Below the pieces are notes generated by a model that was given only the letters and a program-made list of their open reading frames with translations, was not told the origin of the DNA and did no database searches. Shown here piece after piece: positions 1 through 5,633 of a stretch of 6,943 nucleotides of DNA (its first letter is position 1; each line of letters opens with the position of its first letter). The position numbers and the translations under genes were made by a program. The DNA is from an uncultured Eubacteriales bacterium (GTDB lineage Bacteria; Bacillota; Clostridia; Oscillospirales; Acutalibacteraceae), in contig ONEU01000129.1 in the NCBI GenBank assembly GCA_900316925.1, positions 1-6,943 on the forward strand, given 5' to 3'.

Positions 1-859
1 CTTTGGTTACTTCCGGTTTGGTGTCAGTTTCGGAGCTCTCTGTTCTGTGGATGAGCGAAGCACCTTCCGGATAGGCTTGTCCGCCGGTGTCGGTGACGGC
101 TTGACCTTTGATTCCCTCCGGTTGTGTCCTGATCATGCCCGGAGGTACACTACTATCGGGAGTCAGTGAAGGTACCGTACTTTCTGCGTTTTCATAGTAT
201 TGCAGGGTGATATTTGCCTGCACAGAAATATCCACCGTTTCTTCATGCGCACGCTCGGTGCTATCCGGGGCATCAGTACGCAGAAGTCTGAAAACAAACG
301 GTTCTGAGGGTGCGTAGTAATAATCGTCGGTTTGAAGCGCTGCGTTTTCACGCTTGATCTGCTCCAGCCCGCCTACATCCACATAGGACAGCAGCTCCTT
401 GCCGCCGCGGCGATTACTTTCGATCTCGTGAATCAGCGTTGAAAACCGCTCATCATCCTCGATGATGCTGCGGTATTCCAGGAGCTGACGCCATTTTATC
501 AGGTCGGTGCTGCGAACGGCAGACAAAAGAAGCTCCAGCTGCGTGTCGATAACTCCGCCAAGCTCCTTGGCAGCCATACCCGTTATCCTGCCTGTAATGA
601 TAAGCTGTCTGGTGATCATCAGGTAGAGGATCAGCGTCATTTCATCTCTGCCGCTGTTCTGCTTTTCCATCAGCCTGTTGAGGTCCTTTAAAAACGCGAA
701 AGCTTCGTTGTCGGCATATCCTTCCGTGAACCTGCCTGAGCGTTCAATGATTTCTTCGGCAAATCGTGCGGCATTTCTGAGCACACAAAAACCAGCCGAT
801 AAAGACATTCTCTTGATCGGCGGATTGATGGCTATACTTTTTCCGCAAATTACCTTCAT
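1..859 (-). CDS. Unrecognised protein of the contractile injection cluster, 3' end beyond the window
   Basis: An uninterrupted minus-strand frame of 286 codons runs from ATG at 859 to the left edge without a stop, so the gene is truncated by the window. An in-frame TAG lies just upstream of the ATG, so the start cannot be much earlier. An AAAGGA-like ribosome site is present but sits rather far away (about 14 nt). The product starts MKVICGKSIAINPP. Residues about 25-175 are mostly helical and charged, without a convincing membrane segment or signal peptide. After a YYYAPSEPFVFRLLR stretch (about 180-194), the part from about residue 225 is rich in Pro, Thr, Ser and Gly, like a flexible linker. 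It follows the tube gene by 59 nt on the same strand, so it is probably co-transcribed and part of the injection system. I do not recognise the family. A structural accessory protein or a cargo-related protein are both possible. The reading frame is secure; the function is unknown. Confidence 0.85.
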   Translation of the reverse strand, partial: MKVICGKSIAINPPIKRMSLSAGFCVLRNAARFAEEIIERSGRFTEGYADNEAFAFLKDLNRLMEKQNSGRDEMTLILYLMITRQLIITGRITGMAAKELGGVIDTQLELLLSAVRSTDLIKWRQLLEYRSIIEDDERFSTLIHEIESNRRGGKELLSYVDVGGLEQIKRENAALQTDDYYYAPSEPFVFRLLRTDAPDSTERAHEETVDISVQANITLQYYENAESTVPSLTPDSSVPPGMIRTQPEGIKGQAVTDTGGQAYPEGASLIHRTESSETDTKPEVTK

Positions 860-918
860 TTCATTCTATTCTTTCCTTTTACAAAATTCACCCTGAGACA
901 GCACGCAGAGCTCCGGTA

Positions 919-1356
919 TCAGATTCCAAACGGCAGCGGCACCTCTACCATACCTGTATGGGCTATCTGCAGACATTCTACCAGAACGGCGCTGTCCAAG
1001 GCATCGAGGGGCGATACCTCACGCCTTACCACCACACCGCCTGAAATAAAGAACATCCTGACTGTCCGGCCGTTTCTCTTCACGCTAATATTGACAGTAC
1101 CAACGCGTGAACCTACCACAAACATGGCAATCTTCAATTCGCTGAACGAGGTATAAACGCCTCTTTCCAGTACAAGCACATCAGGATTTCTTTTCGGCTT
1201 TCTGAGCAGTACGGGAGCATTGTTGGAACCGCCGTCTATGATGGTATCTATTTCGATCGAGGACACAAGATTCTCCACCTTGCTAAAGCTAATGCTCATC
1301 CCGTCAATACTGACATCAAACGAATAACTTGGTATAATATCATCAGCAGAAGACAT
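919..1356 (-). CDS. Contractile tail tube protein, T4 gp19-like (eCIS type)
   Basis: This 145-aa protein matches the pattern of the gp19-like tube family. That family forms the inner tube of contractile tails and injection systems, or the tube-baseplate adaptor. The N-terminal strand SYSFDVSIDGMSISFSKVENL corresponds to the family's 'F.V.IDG...FS.V.GL' opening. It is followed by the diagnostic loop IIDGGSNNAPVLLRKPKRNPDVLVLERGVYT (about residues 40-70), whose usual form is 'GG...V.KLPG...Y.N..L.RG.T'. The C-terminal half (FISGGVVVRREVSPLDALDSAVLVECLQIAHTGM) fits the closing strands, ending in the usual 'E.L.IAH.G'. Length is in the family's usual range. A GGTGAG ribosome site lies 5 nt before the ATG. 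The preceding gene ends 17 nt upstream, so the genes are surely co-transcribed. Because it is separated from any sheath gene here, it may be the adaptor/initiator paralogue rather than the main tube subunit. Confidence 0.85.
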   Translation of the reverse strand: MSSADDIIPSYSFDVSIDGMSISFSKVENLVSSIEIDTIIDGGSNNAPVLLRKPKRNPDVLVLERGVYTSFSELKIAMFVVGSRVGTVNISVKRNGRTVRMFFISGGVVVRREVSPLDALDSAVLVECLQIAHTGMVEVPLPFGI

Positions 1357-1373
1357 AGTATCTCACCGTCCGT

Positions 1374-1610
1374 TTATATTTTGAAAACATTTTCCGGTTC
1401 ATCGTTCAGCTTGCTGTTGATCTTTGAAATCTCCTTGCACCAGCGCTGACGCTCCCGGTGACTGAGGGAGGCAAGCTCATCATGCGGCCAATGCATATAA
1501 TAACCGATGAACGCGATCTCTTCGTAGATTCTGTCTGCCGGATATACTGCTATACTCCGGCTTCCAGAAAATTTACGGGTATCTCGATTTTCTGACCGCA
1601 GTGCGGACAC
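1374..1610 (-). CDS. Small DUF6760-like eCIS protein, start uncertain, probably reached by frameshift
   Basis: The open frame has 78 codons. The conserved part begins at about residue 22: VYPADRIYEEIAFIGYYMHW, then HDELASLSHRERQRWCKEISKIN. From memory this resembles the short DUF6760 proteins found beside tube and tail-assembly genes in contractile injection systems. Their function is unknown. The first 20 residues (SALRSENRDTRKFSGSRS) look like an alternative reading of the upstream gene rather than a conserved N terminus. The only standard start, GTG at 1610, falls inside the codons for CPHCG of the upstream gene and has no ribosome site. No ATG, GTG or TTG lies between it and the conserved part. 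An ATA at 1553-1551 overlaps the upstream stop (ATAG) and has GGAAG 7 nt before it, but ATA starts are very rare. The best reading is that most or all product is made as a -1 frameshift extension of the upstream protein. Tube gene follows after 17 nt. Confidence 0.65.
   Translation of the reverse strand: MSALRSENRDTRKFSGSRSIAVYPADRIYEEIAFIGYYMHWPHDELASLSHRERQRWCKEISKINSKLNDEPENVFKI
1537..1574 (-). promoter_or_regulatory. Candidate programmed -1 ribosomal frameshift signal
   Basis: On the minus strand the heptamer AAATTTT lies at 1574-1568. In the frame of the 122-aa gene it reads GTA AAT TTT, so it has the X XXY YYZ phase needed for simultaneous -1 slippage (AAT to AAA and TTT to TTT). A 6-nt spacer, CTGGAA (1567-1562), leads to a hairpin at 1561-1537. 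The outer stem GCCGGA/TCCGGC is perfect; a single bulged G follows, then TATA/TATA, closed by the loop GCAG. The zero-frame stop TAG (1552-1550) is inside the hairpin. A -1 shift enters the DUF6760-like frame at TCT (1568) and gives residues 1-117 of the first protein plus 64 more, 181 aa in total. Sequence and phase are seen directly; that shifting occurs is inferred. Confidence 0.65.
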
Positions 1611-1918
1611 ACGGATCTGTATACAGGCATATCCATCGTGTTGATCTTGGAATACAGGTCCTGCAGATAGGCAAGGTCTATGGTAAAAAGACCTTCCACA
1701 ACACGGGTATCCACCGCCGGGAGCGTTCCCAGACTCTTGATCACCCTTGAAAGGATAATAATGGTAAGGTAGCCGGGGTTCTGCTGAACTCTCGGGTCCC
1801 TCAGGGGAATGATTTCGTCGCCGGCATTTGCCAGACGCATGACGCCCTCTCTATGCAGCGTTCCGTTCTTATCCAGGTAACCCTTAGGCAGCGTAAACCT
1901 GAATTCTGTTTCAAACAT
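1550..1918 (-). CDS. Tail-assembly/baseplate-chaperone-like eCIS protein with CPHCG motif
   Basis: This 122-aa protein is the first gene of the unit. It starts at ATG 1918 with an excellent AAAGGAG site 8 nt upstream. It begins FETEFRFTLPKGYLDKNGTL, continues with GVMRLANAGDEIIPLRDPRV and PGYLTIIILSRVIKSLG, and ends with a CPHCG motif (residues 104-108). This layout resembles the small proteins labelled 'phage tail assembly protein' or 'T4-type baseplate hub assembly chaperone' in phages and injection systems; I recall the resemblance from memory and have not searched it. Only two cysteines are in the motif, so zinc binding would need other ligands or a dimer. Its last 61 nt overlap the DUF6760-like frame and include a frameshift-type signal, so both a 122-aa product and a 181-aa extended product are likely. 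That would parallel the G/GT tail-assembly pair of long-tailed phages. Confidence 0.75.
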   Translation of the reverse strand: MFETEFRFTLPKGYLDKNGTLHREGVMRLANAGDEIIPLRDPRVQQNPGYLTIIILSRVIKSLGTLPAVDTRVVEGLFTIDLAYLQDLYSKINTMDMPVYRSVCPHCGQKIEIPVNFLEAGV

Positions 1919-1924
1919 CTTTTA

Positions 1925-1980
1925 CACTCCTTTGATAGATCGGTCACAAAGACCTTTTTCAATAAATTGAGCAATCTCAA
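1925..1980 (-). promoter_or_regulatory. Leader of the injection-system operon with small inverted repeats at the ribosome site
   Basis: The predicted 5' leader is about 95 nt. It contains TTGAG-ATTG-CTCAA (1980-1967) and GGTC-TTTGT-GACC (1954-1942). The CTTTG at 1951-1947 could instead pair with CAAAG at 1934-1930, which forms the front of the Shine-Dalgarno sequence. These stems are only 4-5 bp, so a regulatory role is a weak inference. The ribosome site AAAGGAGTG (1933-1925) itself is clear. Confidence 0.3.
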
Positions 1981-2019
1981 AAATACTTGCTATTTTTTCT
2001 ATTTTAAACTCTCCTGCTA

Positions 2020-2049
2020 ATTATACCACAAAACAGTCCCTGAATGCAA
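2020..2049 (-). promoter_or_regulatory. Sigma-A type promoter for the injection-system genes
   Basis: On the minus strand a perfect TATAAT (2025-2020) is preceded by TGG, giving an extended -10 element. A weak -35 candidate, TTGCAT (2049-2044), lies 18 bp upstream. It is the only good promoter between the terminator at 2189 and the first gene at 1918. Transcription would begin near 2013, leaving a leader of about 95 nt. Confidence 0.6.
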
Positions 2050-2188
2050 CAAAAACTATCAGAAATTGACATAATATTACTCTCATCAGGAAACAAGAAG
2101 GTTTTCATCTGACTGGGCTTATGGTGACGGAGGCACATCGCCATCGGGAGTGAACCGATGTCCATTGCAATCTATGATGACCCACCGC
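2050..2188. other. Intergenic stretch without a gene, one clear inverted repeat
   Basis: This lies between the left operon's promoter and the middle operon's terminator. No open frame with a credible start is visible on either strand. A perfect inverted repeat CATCGG-GAGTGAA-CCGATG occupies 2142-2160. The outer ACATCG (2135-2140) can compete for CGATGT (2156-2161). I do not recognise a known riboswitch or small RNA. A TTGACA at 2066 has no matching -10. Confidence 0.5.
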
Positions 2189-2226
2189 AAAAAAAGAGCC
2201 GCCGCTTACTGAAAAGCGACAGCTCT
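2189..2226 (-). terminator. Intrinsic terminator after the YhgE/Pip gene
   Basis: Read on the minus strand, AGAGCTGTCGCTT (2226-2214) pairs with AAGCGGCGGCTCT (2207-2195). This gives a 13-bp stem with two G-U pairs and a 6-nt loop, followed directly by a T run (2195-2189). It starts 15 nt after the stop codon of the YhgE/Pip gene. It separates this operon from the injection-system genes further along the same strand. Confidence 0.92.
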
Positions 2227-2240
2227 GTCATACGATATGG

Positions 2241-4403
2241 TCAGATGATGAGTTCACTCTGATGGGTACGCTTGTCAAAGAACGCCATCAGCTTCATGCA
2301 GGGACGTCTGAGCAGCAGTCCGATCAGCAGTGCAAAGGGAACGAAAATCAACAGATACAGCACGTTTCTCCAGTAGACCGACACATCCGGACCGGCCACA
2401 GCCTCACGCAGGACATCAATTCCGTAGCGGAACGGCAGATACGGCACAATTGCCTGGAAGGGAGCGGGCAGCACCTCCACCGGGAAGGTACCGCCGGAGC
2501 CTGCCACCTGGAGCACCAGGATAATGACGGCCAGCGCCTTACCGATCACGCTGAATGCGATGGTCAGGGAATAGATAATCAGAGAGTATACGAACGCAGA
2601 GATCAGACAGCCAATCACAAACAGGAAGTGATCGTTGCATTGGATCCTCAGGAAATACAGATCGCCGAGTGCAATAATGAGTGCCTGAAGCTGGCTGATC
2701 ACAAAGAAGATGAGGTAACGTCCGAAGTACAGCTGGGTCTGATTGACCTTCTTCAGCTGGAGAAGCTGCCTCTTGGTCAGCTCCGCGCGCATCACGGCAC
2801 ACAATACAATGCCGCCGACCCAGATGCCCAATGCCGTATAGAACGGCGTCATGGCAGAACCGTAGTTTTCAATGGGATAGATACGGTGCGTATTGGTGCT
2901 GACAGGATCGGAGATAAAGCGGCTCAGATCCTCCGGCTTGCTGATAATGCCGCGGACAAAATCCAGTGCCTTGCTCTCATCCTTGACATCCTTCACCCGC
3001 TTGATCAGGTTATTGATATCCTCCTTGGTCCGGTTCATCAGTACCTTGACCTTTCCGAAGGTGGTTTTCATCTCATTCAGAGCCGTCATGGTGCTGTCCA
3101 GGGTCTTTTCAAACACGGGAGCCTGTTTGTTCAGCTCCTTCCCCAGATCAGAGACATTCACCAGAGCGTCATAGATATCATCCACGACCTTGTTGAGATC
3201 CGTCTTGACGGTATCATATTCCGTAACGATTCCGGAGATTTCCGTTTTGCCCTCTGCCAGGGTATTCAGAAGCTCGGTACGAAGCTCGTTGGGCAGAGCG
3301 CCTGTCCGTCTGATCACATCGGCAGCATTTTCAATCTTTTCGATCTGCTTCTGCTGACGCTCGTTAGACCGTTCCACCAGCCCTGTGATACGGGTGAGCT
3401 TCAGACCCAGGCGGTTCTCGATATTCCTGAACGTGGTCAGCAGGAAGTTGTTGATCGAGATGATCTTCCTGTTGATGGCCGTCACCTTCTCGAGTTTATC
3501 GGCGGCTGCATTCGCGTCCTTTTCAACCTCGTCAAGTGCGGGCTTCACACTCTCATCCACGGATTTCTGCAGCTCCTCCGCAGATGCGGTCACCGCACTC
3601 ACAGCTTCCGACAAGGCTTTGGAAGCGCTGCGGGAGGACTGGATGACCGCATTGATATCCTCGGTCACTTTATCCGAACCGGACATCTTCTCGTTCAACA
3701 GCGGAAGAAGCTCCTTGTTGGTTTTCAGCAGCTCGTTCAGGCTGTCGATGGTACTGTTGAACACATCCACGCTGGCATTGAAGGTGTCAATCTCGTTCCC
3801 GGCATCATTCAGATGCTCCACGATCTTATCCACCACATCCTGCAGATCCGTTCCCAGTTCTTCGGTAGTGAGATTCAGCGTGGTGGCGATCACATTGGTG
3901 ATCGCTGCCACATAGGCGGACTTCACTTCGCCGATGATGGTGTTCACACCGGTGGTCGTAATCTTCGGCGCAATGGCGTTCTTCTTTTCATTGACATAGT
4001 AGTCAATCTGCGCCTGATTGAACTTGCCTGTTGTGAGGGAGCAGAGGTTCTCGCTAAAGCTCTCCGGAATGACGACGGCAGCATAGTACCTGCCGCATTC
4101 CACGCCGTCCACCGCCTCCTGCTCACTGACGAAATCCCACCCCATTTTCGGGTTGGCTTTCAGGTTTTCAACGATCTCATTACCGGCATTGATGGTCAGG
4201 GACTTATAATTGTAGCCCTTATCATTGCTGCACACGGCAAACATCAGGCCGGAGGTAGCAGAATACGGGTCCCAGTTGGACGCGATATTGAACCAGGAAT
4301 ACAGCGCCGGCAGAATGGCAATGCCGATCACCACCGCAAACACCACGATATTACGGTGGAAGGTTTTCAAATCATTCAAAAAGATCCGGAAAACAGTTTT
4401 CAT
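2241..4403 (-). CDS. YhgE/Pip family membrane protein (ABC-2-type transporter fold)
   Basis: This 720-aa protein has the standard YhgE/Pip layout. One N-terminal membrane helix (about residues 18-40, VVFAVVIGIAILPALYSWFN) is followed by the family signature NWDPY and a stretch ending in SNDKGYNYKSL. A long extracytoplasmic region, largely coiled-coil and rich in Ala, Glu, Lys and Asn, spans about 150-500. Near 505-530 comes the conserved PVSTNTHRIYPIENYGSAMTP segment. A C-terminal block of about five membrane helices (about 530-700) follows, including FPVEVLP and the closing PFRYGIDVLREAVAG. Length is typical. The family includes the lactococcal phage infection protein Pip and relates to ABC-2 permeases; its physiological substrate is not established. 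The start ATG overlaps the previous gene's stop as ATGA; an AAAGGAG lies about 13 nt upstream, so translation is probably coupled. The two products may work together at the membrane. Confidence 0.9.
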   Translation of the reverse strand: MKTVFRIFLNDLKTFHRNIVVFAVVIGIAILPALYSWFNIASNWDPYSATSGLMFAVCSNDKGYNYKSLTINAGNEIVENLKANPKMGWDFVSEQEAVDGVECGRYYAAVVIPESFSENLCSLTTGKFNQAQIDYYVNEKKNAIAPKITTTGVNTIIGEVKSAYVAAITNVIATTLNLTTEELGTDLQDVVDKIVEHLNDAGNEIDTFNASVDVFNSTIDSLNELLKTNKELLPLLNEKMSGSDKVTEDINAVIQSSRSASKALSEAVSAVTASAEELQKSVDESVKPALDEVEKDANAAADKLEKVTAINRKIISINNFLLTTFRNIENRLGLKLTRITGLVERSNERQQKQIEKIENAADVIRRTGALPNELRTELLNTLAEGKTEISGIVTEYDTVKTDLNKVVDDIYDALVNVSDLGKELNKQAPVFEKTLDSTMTALNEMKTTFGKVKVLMNRTKEDINNLIKRVKDVKDESKALDFVRGIISKPEDLSRFISDPVSTNTHRIYPIENYGSAMTPFYTALGIWVGGIVLCAVMRAELTKRQLLQLKKVNQTQLYFGRYLIFFVISQLQALIIALGDLYFLRIQCNDHFLFVIGCLISAFVYSLIIYSLTIAFSVIGKALAVIILVLQVAGSGGTFPVEVLPAPFQAIVPYLPFRYGIDVLREAVAGPDVSVYWRNVLYLLIFVPFALLIGLLLRRPCMKLMAFFDKRTHQSELII

Positions 4404-4891
4404 GTTGGCTTCACATCTCCTTTTTCCTCTTTTTCAGATTGTCCGGGTTCCTGTACGGCTGTCTTCCCCACATCTCCGGAAATCTCAGCCGCCTCTTCTT
4501 CCGCCGCCTCTCTTTCCTGTTCGTCATATTCATCACTGATTCCCAGCATATCCTTATACATCTTATAAAGATAATCCGCACGGATCATCAACACCACACA
4601 AAAAATGATGGCGGCAATCCACAGGATCAGGAAATTCACCTTGCTGTCCCGGGTGAACATCAGCAGCAGAAATACCAGTCCCGACAGGAGGATAAACAAC
4701 GTACCGTATCGTCTGACGCTGTACCTTTTTTTCTGGTACTCATTATATTTCTCATACACGGCCAGATACGTCAGATGCTCCTGTTCTTCCTGTGAAAGCG
4801 GCGGGATCTCCTCTGCCGGTCTGACAGGAGCAGTCTCCTGCGTTTCCGGAACAGGGCTTTCCTGTCCGTCCGGCTTATTCTTTTCCGACAT
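4400..4891 (-). CDS. Small two-helix membrane protein upstream of YhgE/Pip
   Basis: I place the start at ATG 4891 (163 aa, MSEKNKPDGQ...). GGAG is 8 nt before it, whereas the in-frame GTG at 4900 lies inside that ribosome site. The N-terminal 45 residues are acidic and Pro/Glu-rich. A short charged helix (YEKYNEYQKKRYSVRRYG) leads into membrane helix 1 (about 62-81, TLFILLSGLVFLLLMF). A short loop, DSKVN, precedes helix 2 (about 87-105, FLILWIAAIIFCVVLMI). The tail is again very acidic (EEEAAEISGD, EKEEKGD). Both ends are probably cytoplasmic. No family is recognised. It is the first gene of the operon, and its stop overlaps the start of the YhgE/Pip gene by 4 nt. A role as partner or accessory subunit of that protein is inferred from coupling only. 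Confidence 0.8.
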   Translation of the reverse strand: MSEKNKPDGQESPVPETQETAPVRPAEEIPPLSQEEQEHLTYLAVYEKYNEYQKKRYSVRRYGTLFILLSGLVFLLLMFTRDSKVNFLILWIAAIIFCVVLMIRADYLYKMYKDMLGISDEYDEQEREAAEEEAAEISGDVGKTAVQEPGQSEKEEKGDVKPT

Positions 4892-4927
4892 ACCGATCAC
4901 TCCATTCTATAACGATCTGATTGGCAA

Positions 4928-4948
4928 AAGCTCCCTTGACAGGAGCTT
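4928..4948 (-). promoter_or_regulatory. Hairpin at the predicted 5' end of the yhgE operon mRNA
   Basis: On the minus strand AAGCTCC-TGTCAAG-GGAGCTT forms a perfect 7-bp stem with a 7-nt loop. The promoter at 4984-4956 predicts a start near 4949, so the transcript would begin with this stem. It could protect the 5' end from decay. TTTT follows it (two T's are in the stem), but the stem is too close to the start for an ordinary attenuator. Confidence 0.45.
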
Positions 4949-4955
4949 CCATGTC

Positions 4956-4984
4956 ATTATAGCACGCTGCTTTTTCCGTTTCAA
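4956..4984 (-). promoter_or_regulatory. Sigma-A promoter of the small membrane protein/yhgE operon
   Basis: On the minus strand TTGAAA (4984-4979), a 17-bp spacer and a perfect TATAAT (4961-4956) make a near-consensus promoter. The start would be near 4949, about 58 nt before the ATG at 4891. Confidence 0.8.
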
Positions 4985-5044
4985 GAAGAAGTCATACGAC
5001 AATTCTCAAAAAAAGTACAAATATCGTCCTGTTTTTTCCCATAC

Positions 5045-5086
5045 GCCAAAAAGCCGAAAACACCCCTTGGCGATGCTTTCGGCTTT
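5045..5086 (-). terminator. Intrinsic terminator after the Rrf2-type regulator gene
   Basis: Read on the minus strand, AAAGCCGAAA (5086-5077) and TTTCGGCTTT (5059-5050) form a perfect 10-bp stem with a 17-nt loop. A short T run continues the second arm. It lies about 30 nt after the stop codon of the regulator gene. On the plus strand only three T's follow, and no plus-strand gene ends here. Confidence 0.8.
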
Positions 5087-5117
5087 CGTTATCCCTTTGA
5101 TTGTTCGTCCTTTTGCG

Positions 5118-5561
5118 TTATTCCTGCGGTTCCGTCCCATCAGGCCGGTCAGACGGCTCCTGCGGTTCCATCAGATCGGTCAGTTTTTTGCTGTAAAAGA
5201 AATCGTGCACCATATTGTCATACTCCGTCCACATCGGCAGCGTGCGGCACTCCGATTTCCGCGGACATTCAATATTCTTGTCGGCCAGACACGCTACCGA
5301 TGACAGCGAGCCTTCCATCAGCTCCAGGATTTCCCCTACGGAATATTCCTCCGGTCTGCGGCACAGCCGGTAGCCTCCGCCCTTGCCGCTTGCTCCCACC
5401 AGCAGTCCGCCGGTAACCATATCCTTGACGATGATCTCCAGATATTTCTTGGAGAGCCCCTGTCTGGCAGCAATGTCCTTGAGGGGGATGCAGCTGCCCT
5501 GATCGTGCTCCGCCAGGTCGATCATCACCCGGATAGCATATCTTCCTCTTGTTGAGATCAT
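5118..5561 (-). CDS. iscR: Rrf2/IscR-family Fe-S sensing transcription regulator
   Basis: This 147-aa protein has the Rrf2 layout. The N terminus MISTRGRYAIRVMIDLA is the family hallmark. A winged helix-turn-helix covers about 25-67 (IPLKDIAARQGLSKKYLEIIVKDM, then the wing GKGGGYRL). A helix with GEILELMEG precedes the cluster-binding loop. That loop holds C91, C99 and C105, close to the three Cys ligands of E. coli IscR (92, 98, 104). The position matching IscR His107 is Leu108, so the fourth ligand must differ or be absent. The C terminus (MEPQEPSDRPDGTEPQE) is an acidic Pro-rich tail. GGTGG 7 nt before the ATG is the ribosome site; the predicted leader is only about 18 nt. The gene diverges from the cysteine desulfurase gene, and an inverted repeat overlaps its own -10, so autorepression is likely. 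A CymR- or NsrR-like relative is the alternative, but three Cys plus the NifS/NifU context favour IscR-type. Confidence 0.85.
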   Translation of the reverse strand: MISTRGRYAIRVMIDLAEHDQGSCIPLKDIAARQGLSKKYLEIIVKDMVTGGLLVGASGKGGGYRLCRRPEEYSVGEILELMEGSLSSVACLADKNIECPRKSECRTLPMWTEYDNMVHDFFYSKKLTDLMEPQEPSDRPDGTEPQE

Positions 5562-5581
5562 ACTATTACCACCGCCTTTTC

Positions 5582-5608
5582 ACCTATTATACCGCAGGTG
5601 GGATAGGT
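5582..5608. promoter_or_regulatory. Candidate Rrf2/IscR operator A (regulator promoter)
   Basis: A 27-bp inverted repeat with arms ACCTAT (5582-5587) and ATAGGT (5603-5608), separated by 15 bp. It covers the -10 and most of the spacer of the regulator's own promoter. Length and form suit a dimeric Rrf2 protein; that the neighbouring regulator binds it is inferred. Its twin is at 5634-5660. Confidence 0.65.
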
Positions 5609-5615
5609 AAATCAA
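5586..5615 (-). promoter_or_regulatory. Promoter of the Rrf2/IscR-type gene
   Basis: On the minus strand a perfect TATAAT (5591-5586) lies 18 bp downstream of TTGATT (5615-5610). The predicted start near 5579 leaves a leader of about 18 nt. Confidence 0.7.
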
Positions 5616-5633
5616 GAAGAATATTTCTTATTT

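Noticed and set aside
678..896. Plus-strand 72-codon frame and minus-strand 62-codon frame at 163-351
   Set aside because: Both lie inside the longer minus-strand gene that runs from 859 off the left edge, in other frames.
1942..1959. GGTC-N5-GACC followed by TTTTT on the plus strand as a terminator
   Set aside because: The stem is only 4 bp and no plus-strand gene ends upstream of it.
2066..2094. TTGACA on the plus strand as a -35 element
   Set aside because: No -10-like sequence lies 16-18 bp downstream, and no plus-strand gene follows.
2241..4403. Functional link between the phage infection protein (Pip) family member and the neighbouring phage-tail-like genes
   Set aside because: A strong terminator and a separate promoter lie between them, and YhgE/Pip proteins are common in Firmicutes without tail-like genes nearby; adjacency alone is weak evidence.
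2262..4568. Plus-strand open frame of 768 codons antisense to the YhgE/Pip gene
   Set aside because: It mirrors the real gene exactly, its product is His/Gln/Arg-rich without any recognisable domain, and the minus-strand frame has a full family match with promoter, coupling and terminator. Long antisense openness comes from codon bias.
4605..5303. Plus-strand frame of 232 codons
   Set aside because: It spans the small membrane protein, a promoter, a terminator and part of the regulator gene, all on the other strand, and its product looks random.
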